Notes: a model not told the origin generated them from the letters alone. A stretch of 64,000 bases of DNA from Clavibacter sp. VKM Ac-2872 (GCF_015351105.1 NZ_JADKRR010000004.1:186001-250000), one strand, 5' to 3'; shown: positions 45,357-55,575, counted from the first letter of the stretch. A program made the numbers and translations.

Positions 45357-46079
45357 TCAGTCGCCGCAGTGCGAGTCGGTGACGTCGGGGATCTTGATGT
45401 AGAGGTAGTCGTGGTGATCGGCGAGGCAGAGCGATCCCCGCACGCCGAGGGCGGCGGCGGTGGCGGTGGCCATGGTGTCCACGGCCGCGCAGAGGAAGGC
45501 GCCGAAGCTGGCGCACGCACCGGCCAGGAAGCGGAGGACGCCACCTGTGGTCCCGCCCGCGACGGCGAGCGCCAGCGCTGACACCTTGGCCGTGCCCCAG
45601 TGCGTGAACGTGTTCCACCGGTGCTTGTCCGTGGCGACCGGGTCGGTGGCGGGGGCGGAGCCGGTGGTCGTGGTCGGCTCGGACGTGGCCGGGTCGACGC
45701 CGGTCGCTCGGATCTGGGCGATCTCCTCGGTGGTCTCGCGCGTGAGCTCGGCGCGGCTCGGTACCGCGGTGGACGACGGTGCGGCCGACGAACGCGCATC
45801 GAGGTTCACATCGACGATGTGCTCGACGGTGATCTTCCCGGAGAGGACGTCCTGCTCGTAGGTGCCGCGGCTCACGGAGGAGGAGATCGCGGCCCGAGCG
45901 CCGTCGAGGGCGACCTCCGACGCGTGCGCGGGCGACGGGGCCACCAGAAGGGAGCCGACGACCGCGACCAGTCCGGCGATGGCGGGGACGGCCCGGCGCA
46001 GATCAGCGCGGCGAATTCCTCGCACGTATTCTGCATTCTCTTCGCGGCGATTCCCGGCCTGCCGGGGAGCTTCGCGCAT
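45357..46079 (-). CDS. Secreted four-cysteine protein, paralog C
   Basis: A 240-residue paralog of the proteins at 35475 and 44225. Hydrophobic core AVPAIAGLVAVVGSLLVAPSPAHA, the AAISSSVSRGTYEQD..GKITVEHIVDV segment, a Ser/Thr-rich linker (TSEPTTTTGSAPATDP) and the 80-residue C-terminal domain with cysteines 189, 197, 218 and 238. It ends KIPDVTDSHCGD. The start is uncertain: ATG 46079 gives a 53-residue leader similar to the paralogs, GTG 46025 a compact signal peptide, and ATG 46097 is also in frame. It lies 37 bp after the CGNR regulator gene on the same strand and may be co-transcribed with it. Confidence 0.72.
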   Translation of the reverse strand: MREAPRQAGNRREENAEYVRGIRRADLRRAVPAIAGLVAVVGSLLVAPSPAHASEVALDGARAAISSSVSRGTYEQDVLSGKITVEHIVDVNLDARSSAAPSSTAVPSRAELTRETTEEIAQIRATGVDPATSEPTTTTGSAPATDPVATDKHRWNTFTHWGTAKVSALALAVAGGTTGGVLRFLAGACASFGAFLCAAVDTMATATAAALGVRGSLCLADHHDYLYIKIPDVTDSHCGD

Positions 46080-46115
46080 CGTCCCCGCCGAATGCATCTG
46101 CAGGCGAATGCGCGG

Positions 46116-46685
46116 TCATGGGGCGGGAGCGGCGGGCGCGGACGCGCGGCGCTCGCGGAACGCGACCATGTTCATCCGGTTGCCGCACCGCACGCTGCAG
46201 AACCGCTTCGACCCGTTGCGGGAGAGGTCGACGAGCACGCCGTCGCAGTCGTCGGCGGCGCATTCGCGGAGGCGGTCGGTGGCGTCGGAGCGCACGACGT
46301 CGACGAGGGCCATGGCGGCCTCCACGAGGATCCGGTCGGCGAGCGGCGCGTCCTCCGGCGTCGCGTGCAGGTGCCAGTCGAGGGCGTCGTGCCGCACGAG
46401 CCGGGGCGCGGCGTGGTGGCGCGCGAGCAGCTCGTTGACGGGATCCACCATGGCGTCGCGGTCGAGGCCCCAGATCTCCCGCAGGCGGGAGCGGGCGCGG
46501 TGCACCTCGCGCAGCTCGCGCTCGTCGCGGTCGAAGCGGCCGGAGAAGCCGCTGCGGGTCATCAGGTCGGCGAGCTGCTCCGGGGTCGCGAGCAGGTCGT
46601 CGCCCGAGCGGGTGGCGCGCGGGGCCGTGTTGAGGATCACGGCGTCGAACGTCAGCACGTCCTCGGTGTCAGGGGTGAAAGGCAA
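46116..46685 (-). CDS. CGNR zinc-finger (ABATE domain) regulator
   Basis: A 189-residue putative transcription regulator. The N-terminal ABATE domain (about 1-130) is followed by the CGNR finger with Cys pairs in LRECAADDCDGVLVDLSRNGSKRFCSVRCGNRMNMVAFRERR. The start is TTG 46685, supported by AAGGAG 6 nt upstream; no ATG fits. It diverges from the EamA transporter gene. The inverted repeat CGTCAGG...CCTGACG at 46714-46745 lies in the shared promoter region and is a candidate target. Secreted paralog C follows on the same strand. Confidence 0.85.
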   Translation of the reverse strand: MPFTPDTEDVLTFDAVILNTAPRATRSGDDLLATPEQLADLMTRSGFSGRFDRDERELREVHRARSRLREIWGLDRDAMVDPVNELLARHHAAPRLVRHDALDWHLHATPEDAPLADRILVEAAMALVDVVRSDATDRLRECAADDCDGVLVDLSRNGSKRFCSVRCGNRMNMVAFRERRASAPAAPAP

Positions 46686-46713
46686 GTTGACTCCTTATCC
46701 ACCACGAGTCTAA

Positions 46714-46745
46714 CGTCAGGACCGTAGGCCGCATGGCCCCTGACG
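46714..46745. promoter_or_regulatory. Inverted repeat between CGNR regulator and EamA transporter
   Basis: CGTCAGG (46714-46720) and CCTGACG (46739-46745) form perfect 7-bp arms 18 bp apart in the 73-bp divergent promoter region. A role in control by the CGNR protein is inferred from position. Confidence 0.4.
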
Positions 46746-46758
46746 AGACGAGCGCACC

Positions 46759-47721
46759 ATGGATCGACGCCACCTGACCACCGGACTCGTACTCGCGATC
46801 GTCGCCGCCTGCTCATTCGGGTTGTCGGGCGCGTTCGTGAAGCCGCTGCTCGAGGCCGGGTGGAGCCCGGTCGCGGCTGTCGCGCTGCGGGCGCTCATCG
46901 GCGGGCTGGTCCTCGCGCCCGTCGCGCTCGTGCAGCTCGGCGGCGACCTCCGGCCCGTGCTGCGGGCGTGGCGCCGGGTGCTCGGCATGGCGCTCGTGGG
47001 CGTCGCGGGCGCGCAGGTCATGTACTTCGCGGCCATCGAGCGGATCCCCGTCGGCACGGCGATCCTCATCGAGTTCATGGCTCCGCTGCTGCTCGTGGCG
47101 GTGGCGTGGGCGATGAGCCGTCGGCGGCCCGCGGTGCCGGTGCTGCTCGGATCCGTCGCCGCGGCGGGCGGGCTCGCGCTCGTGGTGTCGCCGTCCGGCG
47201 GCGGGGCGCTCGATCCCGTCGGCCTCCTCTTCGCGCTCGGCGCGATGGTCGGCTGCGCGGGCTACTTCGCGATCGCGGCCCGCGGCGCCGACGGGCTGCC
47301 GCCGGTGGCGCTCGCGGCCGCGGGGCTGCTGGTGGCGGCGGTGCTGCTGGCGCTCGTCGGCGCGACGGGGATCCTGCCGTTCACGGGCTCCGTCGCCGAC
47401 GTCGTGATGCTGGGGAGCGTCGTGCCGTGGTGGGTGCCGATGCTCGTGGTCGGCGTGGTCGCGACGGCGCTCGCGTACGGGGCGGGGATCACGGCGGGCG
47501 CGATGCTCGGATCCCGCCTCGCGTCCTTCACGGGCCTGCTCGAGGTCGCGGCGGCCGGCGCCTGGGCGTGGATCCTGCTCGGCGAGGAGCTGACGGCGCT
47601 GCAGCTGGTGGGCGGGGTGCTCATCGTGGCCGGCATCGTCGCGGTGCGGTTCGACGCGCGGGCGGACCCGCTCCCGGTGGGCGGCGAGGCGGGCGCGGCG
47701 GCTGCTGCGGCGTCGGCCTAG
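46759..47721 (+). CDS. EamA/DMT family transporter (RhtA-like)
   Basis: A 320-residue protein with ten membrane helices in two EamA repeats. Start GLVLAIVAACSFGLSGAFVKPLLEAGWSPVAAVALRALIG, second repeat from ALGAMVGCAGYFAIAARGADGLPPVALAAAGL, ending ASFTGLLEVAAAGAWAWILLGEELTALQLVGGVLIVAGIV. Members export amino acids or other small metabolites. It is transcribed divergently from the CGNR regulator. Confidence 0.88.
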   Translation: MDRRHLTTGLVLAIVAACSFGLSGAFVKPLLEAGWSPVAAVALRALIGGLVLAPVALVQLGGDLRPVLRAWRRVLGMALVGVAGAQVMYFAAIERIPVGTAILIEFMAPLLLVAVAWAMSRRRPAVPVLLGSVAAAGGLALVVSPSGGGALDPVGLLFALGAMVGCAGYFAIAARGADGLPPVALAAAGLLVAAVLLALVGATGILPFTGSVADVVMLGSVVPWWVPMLVVGVVATALAYGAGITAGAMLGSRLASFTGLLEVAAAGAWAWILLGEELTALQLVGGVLIVAGIVAVRFDARADPLPVGGEAGAAAAAASA

Positions 47722-47739
47722 CCCGCGCGCGGAAGCGCG

Positions 47740-48843
47740 CTACGGCGCCGGCGACTCCGCCGCGTCCACCGGCTCGAGGTGGTGCAGCACGCGCTTCAGG
47801 TGCATCGCGGTGAGCACGCCCGGGCCCATCGCCCGGCCGAGCTCCTGCGCCCGCCGGTCGACCGCCTCCACGAGCAGGCGCACCTGCCGCGCCGCCTCGC
47901 CCATCGCGCGGTGGCGCTCGGGGGAATCGGGGTCGTCGAGGTCGAGCACGCCCGCGACCGCGTGGCACGCGTCGTGGACCGGCCCGGTGATCTCCCGGTC
48001 GAGGCCCAGCGCGCCCCGCTCCTGCCAGATGGTGTCCGCGAGCGCCGCGGAGATGTCGCGGACGTGGAAGACGATCTGGTCCATCGCCTCGAGCCGGGCG
48101 TGGTCGATGCGCACGTCGCGCTTGTTGACGAGCGCGCGCGGGTTGCCCTTGCGGCTCTCGTCGGCCTCGCGGAGGTCGGCCCCCACGGCGCGCGCGGTGC
48201 CCGCGAGGTCCTCGCTCGCGCGGATCCAGTCGGCATGCGCGGGAGGGGAGTCGGCCTCGATCGCGTCGCCGACGTCGCGCAGCCGGTCGGCCACCTCCCG
48301 CTGGAACGCGCTGATGCGCGCGCCCGCGGCCCCGCTCGACAGCTGCGGCGCGATGAGCACGTTGATGACGAGGCCCGTCACGACGCCGACGGCCATCTGC
48401 ACGAGGTAGCCGAGCGAGTACTGGTCGGCGTCCTGCCCGCCGACGATGAGCACGAACAGCGCCGCCATCGGCACGTACTCGCGGCCGGCGCCGAACCAGC
48501 CGGAGCCGGAGAGGATCACGCCGATGCCGACGATCACGGGGATCGACCACCACGAGGGGCCGGTGGTGGCGATCACGGCGGTCGCGAGCACGATGCCCGC
48601 CGCGAGGCCGAGGAGCGTCTGGAGGCCGGTGCGCGCGGATCCCATGAGCGTCGGGTACATGCTCACGAGCGCGCCGAGCGGCGCGTAGTAGGGGTACTCG
48701 TTCGCGACGCCGGGCACGAACGGCGCGACGGCCCAGGCGATCCCGACCGCGAGCGCGGTCTTGGCGGCGAGCAGCAGTCGGTCGGGGGAGACGGCGGCGC
48801 GCCAGGCGCGCGCGACCTCGAGCCGTGCGCCGTCCATCCCCAT
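47740..48843 (-). CDS. FUSC/aromatic-acid-exporter-like membrane protein
   Basis: A 367-residue protein. The N-terminal half has about six membrane helices (LLLAAKTALAVGIAWAVAPFVPG, EYPYYAPLGALVSMYPTLMGSARTGLQTLLGLAAGI). The C-terminal half is a long helical cytoplasmic domain (QREVADRLRDVGDAIEAD). This matches half-size FUSC/ArAE-like proteins. TAGCCT lies 6 nt before ATG 48843 (leaderless), favouring it over the ATG two codons later. Substrate unknown. Confidence 0.82.
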   Translation of the reverse strand: MGMDGARLEVARAWRAAVSPDRLLLAAKTALAVGIAWAVAPFVPGVANEYPYYAPLGALVSMYPTLMGSARTGLQTLLGLAAGIVLATAVIATTGPSWWSIPVIVGIGVILSGSGWFGAGREYVPMAALFVLIVGGQDADQYSLGYLVQMAVGVVTGLVINVLIAPQLSSGAAGARISAFQREVADRLRDVGDAIEADSPPAHADWIRASEDLAGTARAVGADLREADESRKGNPRALVNKRDVRIDHARLEAMDQIVFHVRDISAALADTIWQERGALGLDREITGPVHDACHAVAGVLDLDDPDSPERHRAMGEAARQVRLLVEAVDRRAQELGRAMGPGVLTAMHLKRVLHHLEPVDAAESPAP

Positions 48844-48905
48844 GTGCCGAGGCTATCGAGGCGGGGAGCGCCCGGCCGCATCCGGCGTCGCGCTCCCCGC
48901 CTCGA

Positions 48906-49556
48906 TCAGGCGCGCGTCGCCTCGATCACCATGTCGTCGCGCGACGGGCTGCCGTCCGGACGCTGCAGGCACGTGATCACGACCAGCCGGCCCGGGGTGT
49001 CCGCCCAGACCTCGGCGTCGTCCGGCAGCTGGCCCTTGGGCACCGCGCGGCGGGATCCGACGGCGTAGTCGACGCCCGCCACCTGGATCACCGCGCCCGG
49101 GGCGACGCTCGCGCTGCCCGCGGCGGCGTCGATGAGCAGGTCGCCGGGGCCCGTGCCGCCGCCGCGGACCGAGTGCATCACGACGAACACCGTGCCCGTC
49201 GCGGCGTCCTCGGGGGCGACGCCGAGGCCGCGCACGCGGTACGCGGAGGAGAAGCCCGGGGGATCCACGACCCCGTCGACCACGTCGACCGCGCCGAGCG
49301 GCACGTCGAGCCCGACCGAGGGCGCGCGGAAGCGGCCGAGACCGGAGTCGACCGCGGTGCCGGCGCCGTCGGCGCTCGCGGCGGGTGCCGGGACGTCGGC
49401 CTGCACCGGCGCGCCCGCGAGGTCGCGGGGGAGGTCGGCCGAGACCGGCCACCCGCCCACCGCGGCGAGCGCGCCCGCGACCACGGCCGCGGACGCGACG
49501 ACGACGCCGGCGGCGGCGAGGAGCCGCCGCCGGGGCGCCGGGCGGTCCGTCGTCAC
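48906..49556 (-). CDS. Sortase (class E/F-like)
   Basis: A 216-residue transpeptidase. An N-terminal membrane anchor (RLLAAAGVVVASAAVVAGALAAVGGW) is followed by the sortase barrel. The catalytic residues are His128 in FVVMHSVRG, Cys196 in VVITCLQRP and Arg206 in DGSPSRDD. It would attach a surface protein to the cell wall. The GTG start overlaps the stop of the secreted phosphatase gene by 4 bp, so the two form a dedicated pair. Its likely substrate is that neighbour, whose C terminus has an ATGG plus hydrophobic plus Arg-rich tail. Confidence 0.88.
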   Translation of the reverse strand: MTTDRPAPRRRLLAAAGVVVASAAVVAGALAAVGGWPVSADLPRDLAGAPVQADVPAPAASADGAGTAVDSGLGRFRAPSVGLDVPLGAVDVVDGVVDPPGFSSAYRVRGLGVAPEDAATGTVFVVMHSVRGGGTGPGDLLIDAAAGSASVAPGAVIQVAGVDYAVGSRRAVPKGQLPDDAEVWADTPGRLVVITCLQRPDGSPSRDDMVIEATRA

Positions 49557-51079
49557 GGCCTGCGCAGCGACGCGCGGCGGCGCGCGATGGTGCGGCCCGC
49601 GATCGCGGCCAGGCCCGCGAGCCCGAGGGCCGCGAGCGCGAGGCCCGGCCACGGGTCGGCGGCGACGGAGGCGCCGCCGGTCGCGACCGCGGGACCCGCG
49701 TGGCGCGCGCCGGTCGCGGTCGCCGTGATGCCGGAGACGGCCGCGGCGCTCACGGTGATGGTCGCGGGATCCGAGACCGCCTGGCCCTGCGCGTCCACGA
49801 GGGTCAGCGTGTGCGTGCCGGGGTCGGTGCCCGCGGGGATCGTGACGGTGCCGGCCGCGGTGCCGTCGGCGGCCGCGGTGACGGATCCGACGTCGGTCGG
49901 CGTGGAGTGCAGGACCACGCGGTACGTCGCGCCCGGGGTGAGGCCGGCGGCGCGGAACGCGACGGTGCCGCCCGCGGTGGGTGCGGATCCCGTCGGCAGC
50001 GCGATCTCGGAGAGCCCGGCCGTGATCCGGTACGTGCGCGTCGTGCGCCCGTCCGCCGCGGTCACGGTGACGGTGACGGTGCGGCCGTCGACCGCGACGG
50101 CCGACGTGGCGGTTCCGTCCGCGGTGGTGACCCGCACGTCGCCGGCCGTGAGGGCCGGGAGGCCGACGGGCACGACCGCACCGGCGGATCCGGCCGCGTC
50201 GCCGAGCGGCACGGTGACGCCGCCCACGGTGATGGATGCGGCAGCCGCGTCGTCCGAGACGAGGAACTCGGAGCGCAGGGCCTGGATCTCCTGGTCGTCG
50301 ACCCCGAGCGTGGTGCGGATGTAGGAGTCGAGCCCCGCGTAGCGCGACGCGATGCCGGCCTCGAAGGTGCCCTGGAGGAGCGCGGGCTTCGCCCAGTCGA
50401 CGCCGAGCTGCGTGTTCGAGAGCAGGTAGTCGTGCAGGATGTCCGCGCTGCCGACGCCGAGGATCCGGTCGAGCAGGTCGATGACCGTGCCGGTGCGGTC
50501 CATGCCGTGCGAGCAGTGGATGAGGATCGTGCCGCCGCCCGTGTGCGACGCGATGGCCTGGAGGATGCTGCGGTAGGCGCTGATCATCACGCCCGGGTGG
50601 GCGTCGTTGACGCGCCCCTTGTCGATGAGGTCCCGGTACATGACGGTGTCGTCCGGGTAGTCGCCGTCGGCGCCGAACATCGAGATGGCGACGGTCTTCG
50701 CGCCCGGGATCGGCACGTCCGGCTTCGCCTGGATCTGGCCGGGCGTGCGCAGGTCGATCACGAGGTCGACGTGGTGCACGCTCGCGAGCGTGGCGGCGCC
50801 GGCGGAGGTGATCTTGTCGAGCGACTCCGTGCGGATCAGGCGGCTCGCGGCGACCGTGCGCCCGTCGAGGCCGGTGTACGCGCCGAGCTCCCGGCCGTTG
50901 ACGAGGCCGGGCACGTCGGTGATGAGGTGGTCGCGCGCGGTCGGGGCCGGCTGGAGCGCGGGGTCGGCGGCGGCGTGCGCGGGCGCGCCGATGCCGACGG
51001 AGAGCGCCACCGCGGCGGCTGCCACGGTGAGGGCGCCGATGCGCGCGGGGGCGGCACGGCGGGCAGGGGGGATCGTCAC
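49553..51079 (-). CDS. Secreted, probably wall-anchored tyrosine-type phosphatase
   Basis: A 508-residue protein. Signal peptide at 1-36 (GALTVAAAAVALSVGIGAPAHA). The phosphatase domain has the P-loop HCSHGMDRTG at 188-197 (nucleophile C189, R195), of the bacterial tyrosine/serine phosphatase type. Two Ig-like or beta-sandwich repeats follow (about 285-440). The C terminus has the pattern of a sorting signal: GPAVATGG, a hydrophobic helix (WPGLALAALGLAGLAAIAG) and RRRASLRR, with VATGG in place of LPxTG or LAxTG. The GTG start has AAGGA 6 nt upstream. Coupling to a sortase supports surface display. Confidence 0.85.
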   Translation of the reverse strand: MTIPPARRAAPARIGALTVAAAAVALSVGIGAPAHAAADPALQPAPTARDHLITDVPGLVNGRELGAYTGLDGRTVAASRLIRTESLDKITSAGAATLASVHHVDLVIDLRTPGQIQAKPDVPIPGAKTVAISMFGADGDYPDDTVMYRDLIDKGRVNDAHPGVMISAYRSILQAIASHTGGGTILIHCSHGMDRTGTVIDLLDRILGVGSADILHDYLLSNTQLGVDWAKPALLQGTFEAGIASRYAGLDSYIRTTLGVDDQEIQALRSEFLVSDDAAAASITVGGVTVPLGDAAGSAGAVVPVGLPALTAGDVRVTTADGTATSAVAVDGRTVTVTVTAADGRTTRTYRITAGLSEIALPTGSAPTAGGTVAFRAAGLTPGATYRVVLHSTPTDVGSVTAAADGTAAGTVTIPAGTDPGTHTLTLVDAQGQAVSDPATITVSAAAVSGITATATGARHAGPAVATGGASVAADPWPGLALAALGLAGLAAIAGRTIARRRASLRRP

Positions 51080-51422
51080 GTTCGTCCTTCTGTGGTGGGG
51101 GTGCGCGCGGGGTCGCGCAGGCCGGCGCGGGCGCTCGGCGACAGGAGCATGGAGCACGGCGCGGGGCCGGGCATGAACGGGACGTTCTGCTTCGGTGAAC
51201 ATCCGCCGAGGGGAGGGCCCCGACGCGATCGGCGCTCGCCGTGCGATCCGTCGCTCCCGCCCGTGCGCACCGGCTCGCGCCGGGGTGACCCGGTACGCAG
51301 GCTCGGCTGGAGACTGCCTGCGGTTCCGCGTCTGCCCGCCTAGACTGGCCGGGATCACGCGGACGCGGATCCCCGCATCCGGCGCGGCGCTGCTCGCGTC
51401 CGGTCGACCGGAAGGCACGCGC
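51080..51422. other. Intergenic region between the phosphatase and molybdate operons
   Basis: No gene is supported. It separates two divergent operons. TAGACT at 51341-51346 is a plausible -10 box for modA, giving a leader of about 70 nt; no good -35 is visible. Confidence 0.4.
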
Positions 51423-52214
51423 ATGATGCGGTCCCGCTCCCTCGCCTCGATGGTCGCGACGGGAGCGCTCCTCGCGGCCCTCGTCGGATGCTCGGCTCCC
51501 GCGGGGGAGGGGACGCCCGCGTCGCCCGGCTCGTCCCCCTCGGGCTCCATCACCGTGTTCGCCGCCGCGTCCCTGAAGGGCACGTTCACCGAGCTCGCGT
51601 CGGCGTTCGAGGAGCAGCACCCCGGGACGACGGTCGAGCTCAGCTTCGCCGGCTCCTCGGATCTCGTGACGCAGATCACCAACGGCGCCCCGGCGGACGT
51701 CTTCGCCTCCGCGGACGAGAAGAACATGGCCAAGCTCACCGACGCGGGCCTCATCGAGGGCACCCCGACCGACTTCGCGACCAACACGCTCGAGATCGCC
51801 GTGCCCCCGGGCGACCCGGCCGGCGTCGCCTCCTTCGCGGACCTCGGGAAGGCGGGCGTGACGACCGTCGTCTGCGCCGCGCAGGTGCCCTGCGGCGCCG
51901 CGACCGCGACGCTCGAGAAGGCGACCGGGGTCGACATCCGGCCGGTGAGCGAGGAGTCCTCCGTCACCGACGTGCTCGGCAAGGTCACCTCCGGGGAGGC
52001 GGACGCGGGCCTCGTCTACGTGACCGACGTCACGGCCGCGGGCGACGCCGTCACGGGCATCCCGTTCCCGGAGTCCGCGGGGGCGGTGAACACCTACCCG
52101 ATCGCGCCCGTGAAGGCCGCCCCGGACCCGGACCTCGCCGCGGCCTTCACCGCGTACGTCACGGGTGCCGCCGGCCGGCGGGTCCTCGCCGCCGCCGGGT
52201 TCGGCACCCCCTAG
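51423..52214 (+). CDS. modA: Molybdate ABC transporter substrate-binding lipoprotein
   Basis: A 263-residue binding protein with lipobox LVGC after the signal (MMRSRSLASMVATGALLAALVGC). Core ModA motifs are ITVFAAASLKGTFTELASAFE, FAGSSDLVTQITNGAPADVFASADEKNM and GEADAGLVYVTDVTAAGDAV. It captures molybdate or tungstate outside the membrane. GGAAGG lies before the double ATG at 51423/51426. First gene of a modA-regulator-modB-modC operon. Confidence 0.93.
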   Translation: MMRSRSLASMVATGALLAALVGCSAPAGEGTPASPGSSPSGSITVFAAASLKGTFTELASAFEEQHPGTTVELSFAGSSDLVTQITNGAPADVFASADEKNMAKLTDAGLIEGTPTDFATNTLEIAVPPGDPAGVASFADLGKAGVTTVVCAAQVPCGAATATLEKATGVDIRPVSEESSVTDVLGKVTSGEADAGLVYVTDVTAAGDAVTGIPFPESAGAVNTYPIAPVKAAPDPDLAAAFTAYVTGAAGRRVLAAAGFGTP

Positions 52215-52257
52215 GACGGGCCTCCCCTTCCGCTGATCCGGACCTAGCATGGGTCGC

Positions 52258-52662
52258 ATGCCGCAGATCAGGATCAAGAACGCCGCCGACTACCTCGGCG
52301 TCAGCGATGACACCATCCGGCGGTGGATCGACAACGGCACCCTGGAGAGCTCCAAGGACGGATCCGGTCGCCTCGTCATCGACAGCCTCTCGCTCGCGCG
52401 CCACGCTCGGGAGAACGCGGTGCTGCCGGTCGACGCGAGCGAGGTCGGCCGGTCGGCCAGGAACCGCTTCGTGGGCATCGTGACCGACATCACCTCGGAC
52501 CGGGTCATGTCCCAGGTCGAGCTGCAGTGCGGCCCGCACCGGGTGGTCTCGCTCATGTCCACCGAGGCGGTCCGCGAGCTGGGGCTCGAGCCCGGGTCGC
52601 CCGCGATCGCGGTGGTCAAGGCCACCATGGTGATCGTCGAGACCCCGACCGGCAGGGCATGA
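52258..52662 (+). CDS. Helix-turn-helix plus TOBE (molybdopterin-binding) regulator
   Basis: A 134-residue protein with a MerR/excisionase-type helix-turn-helix at the N terminus ([24 protein letters not shown]) and one TOBE/Mop domain ([62 protein letters not shown]), which binds molybdate. It probably senses molybdate and controls this operon. TAGCAT 7 nt before ATG 52258 suggests its own leaderless promoter within the operon. Confidence 0.85.
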   Translation: MPQIRIKNAADYLGVSDDTIRRWIDNGTLESSKDGSGRLVIDSLSLARHARENAVLPVDASEVGRSARNRFVGIVTDITSDRVMSQVELQCGPHRVVSLMSTEAVRELGLEPGSPAIAVVKATMVIVETPTGRA

Positions 52663-52687
52663 TCCCGCGCCATCGGAGGGGAGGCGG

Positions 52688-53493
52688 ATGAGGGCCTCGT
52701 CCGGTCTCCCGCGCTGGGTCGTCGCCGTGGCGATCGTCGGCGGCGCGTTCGTGCTCCTCCCCCTCGTCGGGATCCTCACCCGCGTGGACTGGGCCCGGTT
52801 CATCCCGCTCATCACCTCCGAGTCGTCGGTCGCCGCGCTGGCGCTCAGCCTGCGGACGGCCGGGACCGCCACCGCGCTGTGCGTCGTGATCGGCGTGCCG
52901 ATGGCGCTGACGCTGGCCCGCACGTCCTTCCCCGGCCAGGGCCTCGTCCGGTCGCTGGTGCTCCTGCCGCTCGTGCTGCCGCCCGTGGTGGGGGGCATCG
53001 CGCTGCTCTACACGTTCGGCCGGCTCGGCCTGCTCGGGGGCACGCTGCAGGCGCTGGGGATCCAGATCTCCTTCTCCACCGCCGCCGTGGTCCTCGCGCA
53101 GACCTTCGTCGCGCTGCCGTTCCTGGTCCTCAGCCTCGAGGGGGCGCTGCGCTCCGCGGGCAGCCGCTACGAGAGCGTCGCCGCCACCCTCGGCGCGCGG
53201 CCGACGACGGTGCTGCGCCGGGTGACGCTGCCGCTGATCCTCCCCGGGCTCCTGTCCGGCGCGATCCTCGCCTTCGCCCGGGCGCTCGGGGAGTTCGGCG
53301 CCACCCTCACGTTCGCGGGGAGCCTCGAGGGCGTGACCCGGACGCTGCCGCTCGAGATCTACCTGCAGCGCGAGACCGACCCGGATGCCGCGGTCGCGCT
53401 GTCGCTGGTCCTGGTCGTCGTGGCCGTGCTCGTCATCGGCCTGGCCCACGGCCGATCGGGCCGACCCGGCCCCGCGCGCCGGGCGACGGGATC

Positions 53494-53497
<4 letters not shown>
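52688..53497 (+). CDS. modB: Molybdate ABC transporter permease
   Basis: A 269-residue permease with six helices. The ModB/CysT signature is [68 protein letters not shown] lies 6 nt before the ATG. The stop overlaps the modC start by 4 bp. Confidence 0.93.
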
Positions 53498-54540
<1,043 letters not shown>

Positions 54541-54662
54541 CCGCCCGGCAGACCTCCGCGACCGCGGTCGGAGGGCTCGACCTCCCCGGGGATCCGCCGC
54601 GCTGACGAGGGGCCGCGACGCCACGATCGCCCATCGGGTGCGGCACCACCACCGGGCGCGCG

Positions 54663-55575
54663 TCACCACCAGAACGGCGGCTGGGTCACGTAGGGGCTCT
54701 CGAGGCGGGCGACCTCGTCGTCGGTCAGCTCCAGGTCGAGCGCGGCGACGGCGTCGGTGAGGTGGTGCGGCTTCGTCGCCCCGATGACCGGCGCGGCGAC
54801 CGTCGGGTTCCGCAGCACCCAGGCGAGCGCGACGCGGGCCATGGGCACGTCGCGCGCGGAGGCGACCTGCTCGACGGCGTCGATGACCGGACCGTCGGCG
54901 TCGGTGTCGAAGGCGCGGGCGACCTCGTCGGTCTGCGATCGCGCGGTGGCGGCGCAGAGCGGGATCATCTCGCGCTCCTCCTCGCGCTTGAGGAGGTTGT
55001 ACTGGTCCTGCATCGCGGCGAAGCCCGTCCACCCGTTGACCGCCGCGGCCCGCTGCAGCTTCGCGAACTGCCACGCGTGCATGGACGAGGCGCCGAGGTA
55101 GCGGACCTTCCCCGCGCGGACGACGTCGTCGAGCGCCTGCATCGTCTCCTCGACGGGCGTCTCCGGATCGAAGCGGTGCAGGTAGTGGACGTCGATGTGG
55201 TCCGTGCCGAGCCGGCGCAGCGAGGCGTCGACCTGCTCGAGGATCGCGGCGCGGGACAGCCCGGATCCGCCGGGTCCGTCGTGGCATCCACCCGGACACC
55301 TTCGTCGCGAGCACGATGTCCTCGCGCCGGGAGAAGCGCCGGATGGCACGGCCCACGTACTCCTCGCTCGTGCCCTGCTGGTACACGTTGGCGGTGTCCC
55401 AGAACGTGATGCCGAGCTCGACCGCCTGGCGGAAGAAGGGCGCCGACGCCTCCTCGTCCATGGTCCAGGAGTGCATGCCCCGGGTGGGATCGCCGTACGT
55501 CATGCAGCCGAGGGCGAGGCGGCACCGGCATCGGTCGCCCGGCGGGCGGGATGTCGGGCTGGTGCCAGGAGCCAC
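54663..55575 (-). pseudogene. Aldo/keto reductase broken by a frameshift
   Basis: Two frames together give one AKR. The N-terminal frame reads LALGCMTYGDPTRGMHSWTM through ITFWDTANVYQQGTSEEYVGRAIRRF to IVLATKVSGWM. The other frame continues HDGPGGSGLSRAAILEQVDASLRRLGTDHIDVHYLHRFDPETPVEET to ...VTQPPFWW. The switch is explained by one extra base at 55283-55284 (GG where one G is expected on the plus strand). The first 20 or so residues also do not match the usual MEYRxLGxSGLxVSR start. Either the gene is inactive or the base is a sequencing error. Confidence 0.75.

Noticed and set aside
35475-46079. Reading the three four-Cys paralogs as lantibiotic precursors
   Set aside because: They are 230-240 residues with Sec leaders, and no LanB/C/M modification enzymes are nearby. 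A ribosomally made, disulfide-bonded secreted protein fits better.
47719-47742. GCGCGC-GGAA-GCGCGC hairpin between EamA and FUSC genes
   Set aside because: It may help termination between convergent genes, but the stem is short and such words are common in this DNA. Not listed as a feature.
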